Assembly (NCBI GenBank): GCA_049273835.1
Contig: JBASRM010000375.1
Span: 1 to 15,297, forward strand
From: Onstottus_A sp049273835
Lineage (GTDB): Bacteria > Acidobacteriota > Blastocatellia > UBA7656
DNA: 15,297 bases
Reading direction: 5' to 3'
Both the position numbers and the translations under genes were made by a program. Below, in pieces: positions 6,232 to 12,873 of the stretch; within the stretch, counting starts at the first letter, position 1; each line of letters opens with the position of its first letter. The notes under the pieces were generated by a model. The model saw only the letters and a list, made by a program, of their open reading frames with translations. It did no database searches and was not told the origin of the DNA.

Positions 6232-6586
6232 TGCCTACAATCGTGTACTCGACCTGAGGCCGTCCCCCTTCATGAATCGCCGGGCACGATTTCATCACTG
6301 TGAACTGGCTGGCATTCAATTCAATTGTGTAACTTGCATTGCCAATCTGCACGTTTCTTCATTCGTGAGCCTGCAACCTGATTCGCCGTCCACTGATTGT
6401 GAATTCAGTCGGCACATTGTAAACAGTCTTACAGCTATCCTCATACACGAATGTTCGACTCGCCGCAGGACCTTGCTCTACCCGTATCCCGTCGCGTTCG
6501 TCTGGCAGTAAAAGCTGTATGTTGTCTTGAATACTTTCAGCTAACGCGTAGAAGCCCTTCGGCTGGAGATCCACGTAGTAACGAAT
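6224..6586 (-). pseudogene. Gene remnant with one in-frame TGA
   Basis: From a possible GTG at 6574 the frame reads MDLQPKGFYALAESIQ..., then ...EFTISGRRIRLQAHE, then a TGA stop (6359-6361). The same frame then stays open for 44 more codons (RNVQIGNASYTIELNASQF...VEYTIVGTQ) to TAG at 6224-6226. Both halves look protein-like, rich in beta-type alternation (FTISGRRIRLQ, YTIELNASQFTV). The frame also stays open upstream of the GTG to about 6586 (IRYY) and is then blocked by TAA inside the palindrome at 6580-6595. The simplest reading is a 5'-truncated gene with a nonsense change, possibly CGA to TGA. I do not recognise a family. It may also be two unrelated short frames. Confidence 0.45.
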
Positions 6587-6621
6587 TTATTCGTTCCGAG
6601 GGCGGGGCAAGCTAAAGCTTG
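6580..6621. repeat. Two adjacent short palindromes
   Basis: AACGAAT-TT-ATTCGTT (6580-6595) has 7-bp arms, and CAAGCT-AA-AGCTTG (6608-6621) has 6-bp arms. Both have a two-base AA or TT centre like the palindromes at 3882 and 5645. They lie between the gene remnant and the FRG gene, and the first coincides with the apparent 5' truncation of the remnant. Confidence 0.7.
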
Positions 6622-6669
6622 AACTCACAACCCAATTCGATTTGGAAAAACGCTCACCCGTCTCCGCGC

Positions 6670-7455
6670 TCATCTTGATTTTGGGGTGTAGTATCGCTTT
6701 AGCCAACTGCTCAGACCGTCGAGGCCGGGAAACAGCACCCGCTCAGTTATGTTCGCCTGGTCCAGCTTGTCACGGACTTCCCATTTCAGTTCGGCCGGTA
6801 TGATCACTCGTTTGTAAAGCTCAGGGTGTTCCTCCAACCAACGGTCGAGTCTCGCCGTTGGACTCGACATCATCGAAAACAGAGCGAACTGATTCACGAT
6901 CCTGTCGTCCAGCGAAGGCGGCTCAAAGAACACGACGAACTCATCAGGCGAGAGCCGATCATATTCCGTAAGCGTTCCGGCGACTCGATTGAGCATATCG
7001 ACCGTGAATGCGTTGGATCCTTCCTCTTGCAACAGCGTCTTTAGTTTGTCCGGCAGAAGCCGGTTTGTCTTGACGAAATCCACGCACCAGATCACTCCAT
7101 CAACGTTATAATCCCCAAGCCGCACGGTCGCGAAGTGCATTGCGACGTAAGGTGAGAACGTCCAGTCGATCAGCCTCGTGGGCAAACCGTGATGCTGCGC
7201 CAGCGCCACCCAATTCCACATCGAATCGTCGGGGACTGAATCCCGACGGGCGTATTTACGATAGTTGCGAAGCAGGTGGCCTTCGAGCTTCTCGGCGACA
7301 CCAAGTCTTATAAGACCGGTCTTGAGGTCATACGATGAATCACCCAGCCCGCGAAACGCCAGGTTGGATCTGAAGCGCGCCAGCGGCTCTTCCCACGATC
7401 CCTCGTAAAGCCTTTCGTTCAGTTCGTTCCAGCTTTGTACTCGAATGTCCTCCAC
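6670..7455 (-). CDS. FRG-domain protein
   Basis: A 261-residue soluble protein with a full FRG domain, named for its F-R-G motif: F34-R35-G36 in LAFRGLGDSS. A second block, LAQHHGLPTRLIDWT (85-99), is the most conserved part of the family, followed by SPYVAMHFA. No signal peptide or membrane segment is present. FRG proteins are widespread, often scattered or in defence-rich regions; their biochemical activity is not established, though a mono-ADP-ribosyltransferase-like fold has been suggested. Start is GTG, with AAGGT eight or nine bases upstream. Nothing adjacent gives a clear partner: a gene remnant lies downstream and a secreted unknown upstream. Confidence 0.85.
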   Translation of the reverse strand: MEDIRVQSWNELNERLYEGSWEEPLARFRSNLAFRGLGDSSYDLKTGLIRLGVAEKLEGHLLRNYRKYARRDSVPDDSMWNWVALAQHHGLPTRLIDWTFSPYVAMHFATVRLGDYNVDGVIWCVDFVKTNRLLPDKLKTLLQEEGSNAFTVDMLNRVAGTLTEYDRLSPDEFVVFFEPPSLDDRIVNQFALFSMMSSPTARLDRWLEEHPELYKRVIIPAELKWEVRDKLDQANITERVLFPGLDGLSSWLKRYYTPKSR

Positions 7456-7582
7456 TGTTCTACCTTTTATGCGAGCCCGCTAGCAACGCTTCCGGCGAAT
7501 GGCTTCAGTGTAGGCGGACTGTTGGTGCCGCATCAAACAATGCAGTGTTGCCGGAGTTTTGACCGGGACTCTAACTTAAGTC

Positions 7583-8713
7583 TTACTTCAGAGGGATGGA
7601 ATTCTTTGTGACGATGTCGTTATACGAATCGCACTCGCCCGAAGCGCACTGCTTGAGCAGGTCGTCGATCCGCTGCATCAACTGAGTGCTGAAGTGATTC
7701 GGCTCGGCTTGCGGATGCGCGGGAGCGTAGTAGTTGAAGTAGCTGCGAATAATCAAACTGCGGCTATCGATGGGGAGCGACTTCAGGTTTTCGACAAACT
7801 TGTCGAAAGTTCCCTGGCGTTGAAGATAAAACTCGACGTTTGAAACGTAGAACGCCGATACTCGCTCCTTGATCTCGGCTATGTATCCGCCAATGGCCTT
7901 TACTGCCTGCGGGCCTGACAGATCGCCAACCACCGGGATGATCATGTCTTGATCTTCGAGCTTCTTGAGGAACTGAAACTCTTCCTCGGAGTTAAAGTAG
8001 TTTTGCTGCTGGCCGCTCAAGTCGGTCTCCAGCAGCAGATCTCGATAGGGCGGATAAATTGAGCGTGGCGGGCGATGATAGCTCGAATATCGTATGTCGA
8101 GACCGGCGCTGAGAAACGCGCGTTGAACTTTGCCGATGGTTTCCAGGTCAGACTGCGAAAGCGGTATCCCGTACTTTTGTACGTCCTGTCGAACCTCCTT
8201 CAAGATCTTGTCGGAAAACTTTGGATCGGACGCCGTACTATCGATGTACTCGACCAGCTCTTTTACACCGCGATTCTCCCAACCCCTCGTCTTTGGAAAC
8301 GGCTTACCGAAGAACGTGCAAAGGTACTCTATACGATTGCGCGAGTGGGCGAAAAGAGCCTTGAATAAAAGGTGTTGAAGCAGGTTGTCACGGCGAATGT
8401 CTATCATGATCGCCAGCCTTGGACGAATCTTTGAGATGTACGAAAAACTCTGGTCAGGCCCAACGCCAATGTAGACGCCTCCACTGACGCCTATCTCGCG
8501 CAGTTTGGTTATCACGTGAAGATAGGAGGTTTCGTTGGAGATCAGATTATCTGAATCGAAATAGCCTCCGGGCTCCGACAGGCGCGCCGAAAGCTGGGCA
8601 AAGGACTTGTGATCTCGAGACGCATTCGCAATCGGGCTGGCGGCCACGCTCATCAGAAAGACTACCGCCAGGTTTGCAACCAATAACCGCTTCAAAATCT
8701 CCGTCCTCTTCAT
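7583..8713 (-). CDS. Secreted or membrane-anchored protein of unknown function
   Basis: A 376-residue protein. Residues 1-31 form a signal peptide (KRTEILKRLL, a hydrophobic core, then ASPIANAS). The mature part has a striking block at 79-121, GGVYIGVGPDQSFSYI...IRPRLAIMIDIRRDNLLQHLLFKALF. A glycine-rich turn after a strand, then a strand ending in Asp, recalls a Rossmann-like nucleotide or SAM-binding fold. Other likely conserved pieces are IPVVGDLSGPQAVKAIGGYI (259-278) and SAFYVSNVEFYLQ (286-298). I have a vague memory of uncharacterised proteins in acidobacteria and leptospires with this GVGPDQ...DIRR pattern but cannot name the family. A signal peptide on a methyltransferase-like domain would be odd. 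An ATG at 8734 is an alternative start; GGAGGG lies 13 bases before the chosen one. Confidence 0.75.
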   Translation of the reverse strand: MKRTEILKRLLVANLAVVFLMSVAASPIANASRDHKSFAQLSARLSEPGGYFDSDNLISNETSYLHVITKLREIGVSGGVYIGVGPDQSFSYISKIRPRLAIMIDIRRDNLLQHLLFKALFAHSRNRIEYLCTFFGKPFPKTRGWENRGVKELVEYIDSTASDPKFSDKILKEVRQDVQKYGIPLSQSDLETIGKVQRAFLSAGLDIRYSSYHRPPRSIYPPYRDLLLETDLSGQQQNYFNSEEEFQFLKKLEDQDMIIPVVGDLSGPQAVKAIGGYIAEIKERVSAFYVSNVEFYLQRQGTFDKFVENLKSLPIDSRSLIIRSYFNYYAPAHPQAEPNHFSTQLMQRIDDLLKQCASGECDSYNDIVTKNSIPLK

Positions 8714-8831
8714 AGACTTGACTGTGCCCTCCATTCGCTCAGTTCTATCGGTTTCGATTTGGCTAAATTCGTTGCCGGCCATGATCGGTAATCTCCCGGG
8801 CGTCGCATGCAACCCAGCGTCTGTTCCGGGT

Positions 8832-8931
8832 TCGAATAACTGGGTCTCGAGATCATGTTCGCTGAATTCTAAACCCGTGACCCTGAACTCGAAACACTAA
8901 CGTCTTACCCTGTCGACAATACACCTTCCGT
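8832..8931. repeat. Degenerate GGGTTCGA/GTTTCGAGTT-type words
   Basis: The spacer downstream of the giant membrane-protein gene holds loosely similar words (GGGTTCGAAT, GGGTCTCGAG, and on the other strand GTTTCGAGTTCAGGGT). They look like a decayed extragenic repeat. The rest of 8714-8931 shows nothing I can name. Confidence 0.25.
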
Positions 8932-11900
8932 TTAAGGCTTCTGCTGCGGCTGCCGAGCCGAGAGCCTGCGATAGTAATCCTCAATCATCTTTCGATAGCG
9001 GTCGGGAGCATCGCCGTCGCCAAACGCACCGGCACCGTTGTTACCGAGTTTAGCCTGGAGCCTCCGGGCAAGTTCGATTTCCAACTGGCGGAGCGGATCG
9101 ATCACTTCACTCTTCAGCAAGGCCAGCTGCGACGGGTCCGCAAAGGCATTCGGATTGATGCGGCGCAACTGTTCGACGACGCGATTAAGATCCTTTGCAA
9201 GATCGCTATTTCGTCCGAGCGCTCGTTTCAAATCTTCCGCGTCGGCGAGCCGTTGTCGAATCTCGCTTTCGAGTTGGCGCTGTCCGCCGCTCGGCGGTCC
9301 GCCCCCCATCGAAGACGGATCAGAAACACCGGCGTTGCTTGGCCGTCCGCCCTTTTGATTACCCTGCTGGCCCTGACCTTGTTGACTGCCTTGCTGTCCC
9401 TGTTGACCTTGCTGGCCACCCTGCTGGCCCTGTTGACCTTGCTGACCCCCTTGCTGACCCTGTTGACCTTGCTGGCCAGATTGCTGACCCTGCTTGCCTT
9501 GCTGACCAGCTTGCTGACCTTGCTGGCCAGATTGCTGACCCTGCTTGCCTTGCTGACCACCTTGCTGACCTTGCTGGCCGGATTGCTGACCTTGCTGGCC
9601 TTGTTGGCCTTGTTTACCTTGCTGCTTCTGCTGACCGCGCTGGCCCGATTGCTGGCCCGGGCGTGTTTGAGACACGGTCGCCTGACCGGACTGATCTCCT
9701 TGTTGACCTTGCTGCGCAGCTTGTCCCTGCTGCTGGCCGCCCTGTCCCTGCTGGTCGCCGGATTCCAACTTACGCCGCAGCGATTCGAGATTGTCCGCAA
9801 GCTCGCGCGCCCGATTGAGCGCATCCTCGAGGCTTTCCCCTTGAGCACGGTTGCCTGCGTTTCCCTCAGCCGCCTGAAGATCCTTCAACACTTCTTCGAG
9901 GTTGCCTTTGATGACTCGCTCGCGCTCCCGCGCTTGATCGAACCAGCCGTTCGCGATCATTTGCTGGTTCTGCCGAATGCGATCGGGGATCCGATTCTGG
10001 CGAATCGAGCCCGCAGCCTCGCGCAGCTTGTCCCCTGCCTGCTGGCGGTCCTGGCCCATCCCCCGCGCCGCTTGATCGATGCTCCGCTCGAGCCCTGCGA
10101 CCTGATCGGCAAGCGCCTCCTTCTTTTCCGCGATCTGCTGCTTCTTCTGGTCGCTCTGCCCGCCCTCTTGACCGCTGCGAGCCAGCTCGTCGACGCTCCG
10201 TGAAATCTCCTCCTGGCGTTTCAATGCCTCTTCAGTCTGTTGACGAAGCCTCTGCACGTCCTGCTTGCCGCCGGCTTGCTGCGACGATTCAAGCATGCGC
10301 CGAGCCTGCTCCATTCGGTTGAGCGCGCGCAACTGATCAGCGGTAGACTGGCCGCCGCCTTGCTGTGAAGGAGACGATTGCGACTGAGAAGCTTGAGCGC
10401 GCTTCAGTTCATCAGCAGCCTGCTGCATCTGCTGCGCGGCTTCGGCGAGCTTCGGGTCACGTCGATCACGCGACAGCTTTTCAAGCTCCCGCGCCATCTT
10501 CTGGGCTTCATCGATCATCTGCTGTTGCTGCCGCTGCGAACCACCGCCACCCCCTCCCTGCTGCTGCATTTCCGACCGCATTCTTTGCTCGAGCTGCTGC
10601 TGCTGACGGCGGGCAAGCTCCGCAAGCCGCCGCGCGATCTCGTCTTGTTGTTGGTTCTGATTCTGCTGTTGCTGCTGCTGGACGGTCTCGTACTGGTTTT
10701 TCATTTTGTCGAGCTGAAGCTCGAATAGATCGGCCAGTTCTTCCTGCTGTTGACCGCTTCCCTGTCCTTGCCCACCGCCGCGGGCAATTTGGATATCACG
10801 AAAGATCGCCTCGGCTCTGAGCAGTTGCTGCAGACTTCGCTGCTCGGGCGGAAGCGCTTCCTTTGTCTTTTTCGCGCGCAACTCGTCGATAGCCGTCGCC
10901 ATTTCCTTCGCGGCCTGCGCGAGGTTTTCGATGAGTTTCGCGAAATCGGGCTCCGAGTTGAGTTGATCGCCGAGCCTTCGACGAATACGCTCCGCCAGGT
11001 TCTCGGCATCCGTCTTGAGCTTCTCCTGACTCAGGGTGACGGCGCCAAAGTTCTCGTCTTTTTCAGCCGGAGTATAGGTTTGAAGCTCGCGCTGAACCCG
11101 GAACGTAGCGGCGATGATTTCACGCTGACGGCGGGTTAGCGCGTTTGATTCCTGATCGCCACTCCCCTGACCTTGTTGTTGCGCCTGCCGGAACTCGCGA
11201 TCGAACGGCCTCACTTCCATGAAGTATATGTCGCTGGTCGATTCTTGCGGAGTCGACGAGTTATCGCGTGCCTTCGCATAGTAGGAGATGAAATCGCCCG
11301 GTTGCAGTCCATACTCTTCGAGGAAGAACGTGTGTGCGCCCGAGAGAGTGTGAGCAGCATCACTTTTCAAATCCTGCAACTGTACTTTCTTTTCTTCGCC
11401 CCCGTTGACCGAGTAATAAAGCTCGACCGACGAGACTCCGTAGTCGTCTTCCGCGCGCACCTGTGTAAACACTTCCTGAATGCTGCTGACCTTCATATCG
11501 CGGCCGGGTTTGTCGATGACGACCGTCGGCGTGTGATCCTCGAGGACGGTGATGTCATATTCATTCGAGCCGTTGTAGCGTTCGCCGCCTTCGCTGGTCA
11601 GTTCGATTCGATAGGTTCCGTTCTGCTTGACCGTAAACTGGCCGGCGAAATGCCCCTCATCGACCGGCGCCATGTCGACTTTGGTTCCGTCGCTGATGAC
11701 TATGCGCGCAGCTTTGGCGTTGGCACTCAAAGAGGCGATAACCTGAACGACTGTGCCCTTGAGTGTTGCCACCTCGCCGCCGTTCTCGATCTTTTTACTC
11801 GCGAGCCGAGTGTAAGCCGGGAAGTTCAACACCAGATCAATCTGTTTGACGAAAGGCAGATCCGCGACTTCGAGTGAAAACTCGGCCGAGCGGATGTCTT

Positions 11901-12693
11901 TTGACTCGACGTAGTAAGTCACCGAGTCCTGGATGTTGAATATTACAAATTGAAACTCGTCGTTGTTCTTAGCAGGCTCCATTATGTGGGCGACCCAGTT
12001 GTCGGACCCGACTTTTCGCACAAACACCTGGGCAATGGACGAATCGAACCCCGCAAGCGTGGCCTTCAACTTCTGATCAGAGCCGCGAGGCACCCGCGCC
12101 GTTCCCGGGCTCACGGTGATAAACATCGAGCTCGCCGATACCGTATCGTCGTTCGTCGAATACAGCGCCGCGAGTCCATTGGAAACCGGTTTCGGACCAA
12201 TCAAGAACGCTCCGATCAAGGCGAGCAGGATTAAAGCCGCCGCCGCGCCGTACGCGTAAGCTGCGCGCGGATCGACGACTTGTTTTAGATCGACCGATGA
12301 AGACCGCCGGGATGCGTCATCGATCAGCCTGCCAACTATTGCCGGCGAAGCCTCTCGCGGATTCTCCGAATACTCGACCGCTGTGACCAGCCGATCCTCC
12401 AGTTGGCACTTCTCTTCGATCAGCCGCGCCAGCCTGGTTTCGTCGACCCTGGTGCGAAGCGGACGAATGATAAACAACCACGCGGCGGTTACCGCCGCGA
12501 TGAAGGGCAGAAGGCGCAGCACGAACAAGGCGGCAGGCTTCTGTTTCAGCAGACCGGCCAAAAGTGCTACCAGCACGAGCGAGACCGCGAAACTCGCGAT
12601 GGTAATCGCGGCGCCCCGCAGCGCGTTGCGCATTCGAATTCGTGTGCGAACTTGCTTGATGACTTCGCTGACGTTCTCGACTTGAGGACTCAT
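8932..12693 (-). CDS. Giant membrane protein with periplasmic beta domains, coiled coil and Q/G-rich tract (DUF4175-like)
   Basis: A 1253-residue protein. The N-terminus (28-77) has two membrane helices; a helical segment follows, and a third helix spans about 147-166. Residues about 185-495 are beta-rich and resemble consecutive Ig-like domains (VVIDKPGRDMKV...AEDDYGVSSVELYYSVNGGEEK at 391-434). From about 500 it is charged, Gln-rich coiled coil. Residues about 977-1117 are low-complexity G/Q repeats, with a 17-residue unit repeated almost exactly. The last 115 residues are again helical (RQLESEIRQRLADAEDLKRALG...). The overall plan resembles DUF4175-type proteins found beside BatA-like proteins in acidobacteria and planctomycetes; function is unknown. 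The start is secure: AAGGAGG lies eight bases before the ATG. It follows the BatA-like gene by 180 bp and probably works with it at the inner membrane. Confidence 0.85.
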   Translation of the reverse strand: MSPQVENVSEVIKQVRTRIRMRNALRGAAITIASFAVSLVLVALLAGLLKQKPAALFVLRLLPFIAAVTAAWLFIIRPLRTRVDETRLARLIEEKCQLEDRLVTAVEYSENPREASPAIVGRLIDDASRRSSSVDLKQVVDPRAAYAYGAAAALILLALIGAFLIGPKPVSNGLAALYSTNDDTVSASSMFITVSPGTARVPRGSDQKLKATLAGFDSSIAQVFVRKVGSDNWVAHIMEPAKNNDEFQFVIFNIQDSVTYYVESKDIRSAEFSLEVADLPFVKQIDLVLNFPAYTRLASKKIENGGEVATLKGTVVQVIASLSANAKAARIVISDGTKVDMAPVDEGHFAGQFTVKQNGTYRIELTSEGGERYNGSNEYDITVLEDHTPTVVIDKPGRDMKVSSIQEVFTQVRAEDDYGVSSVELYYSVNGGEEKKVQLQDLKSDAAHTLSGAHTFFLEEYGLQPGDFISYYAKARDNSSTPQESTSDIYFMEVRPFDREFRQAQQQGQGSGDQESNALTRRQREIIAATFRVQRELQTYTPAEKDENFGAVTLSQEKLKTDAENLAERIRRRLGDQLNSEPDFAKLIENLAQAAKEMATAIDELRAKKTKEALPPEQRSLQQLLRAEAIFRDIQIARGGGQGQGSGQQQEELADLFELQLDKMKNQYETVQQQQQQNQNQQQDEIARRLAELARRQQQQLEQRMRSEMQQQGGGGGGSQRQQQQMIDEAQKMARELEKLSRDRRDPKLAEAAQQMQQAADELKRAQASQSQSSPSQQGGGQSTADQLRALNRMEQARRMLESSQQAGGKQDVQRLRQQTEEALKRQEEISRSVDELARSGQEGGQSDQKKQQIAEKKEALADQVAGLERSIDQAARGMGQDRQQAGDKLREAAGSIRQNRIPDRIRQNQQMIANGWFDQARERERVIKGNLEEVLKDLQAAEGNAGNRAQGESLEDALNRARELADNLESLRRKLESGDQQGQGGQQQGQAAQQGQQGDQSGQATVSQTRPGQQSGQRGQQKQQGKQGQQGQQGQQSGQQGQQGGQQGKQGQQSGQQGQQAGQQGKQGQQSGQQGQQGQQGGQQGQQGQQGGQQGQQGQQGSQQGQGQQGNQKGGRPSNAGVSDPSSMGGGPPSGGQRQLESEIRQRLADAEDLKRALGRNSDLAKDLNRVVEQLRRINPNAFADPSQLALLKSEVIDPLRQLEIELARRLQAKLGNNGAGAFGDGDAPDRYRKMIEDYYRRLSARQPQQKP
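9360..9650. repeat. G-Q-Q codon repeat tract with 51-bp tandem copies
   Basis: Within the giant gene, 9-bp units (TTGCTGACC and variants; Gly-Gln-Gln on the - strand) repeat for about 290 bp. Two 51-bp copies, 9469-9519 and 9520-9570, are identical except for one base (G or C at the equivalent of 9510/9561), which changes Ala to Gly in the 17-residue unit. Such a recent duplication suggests the tract changes length by slippage or unequal exchange in whole codons. Confidence 0.85.
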
Positions 12694-12798
12694 CCCGCGA
12701 TCCTCCTTGAAGCTAATGGAGTGAGTATAACCCTATTCTTCCGGGCGACCAATAAACCATTGAGCCGCGTTCTGATCCTAACCTGTAAAGGCGTCAAT

Positions 12799-12853
12799 CC
12801 GCGGGCGTCCCTCGTCACTCACAAGAACCGCCGAGCCAAAGGGTCGCCCGCGG
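12799..12853. promoter_or_regulatory. Long hairpin between the BatA-like and giant-protein genes
   Basis: CCGCGGGCGTCCC (12799-12811) and GGGTCGCCCGCGG (12841-12853) pair at 12 of 13 positions around a 29-nt loop. It begins 20 bp after the BatA-like stop codon in the direction of transcription, with no T-run. It could reduce read-through into the giant gene or protect the upstream mRNA end, or it could be another extragenic repeat. Confidence 0.4.
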
Positions 12854-12873
12854 AGGAACGGCCTTACAGATTA

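Noticed and set aside
8832..8862. GGTTCGAAT-like word resembling a tRNA T-loop
   Set aside because: The flanking bases do not form a T-arm stem, and no acceptor, D or anticodon arm can be placed around it.
9253..10203. Long + strand frame encoding a Leu/Thr-rich, seemingly hydrophobic protein
   Set aside because: It is the complement of the Gln/Gly-rich tract of the giant gene; the Leu-Leu-Thr pattern follows directly from CAGCAAGG-type codons. It has no ribosome binding site and no independent signal.
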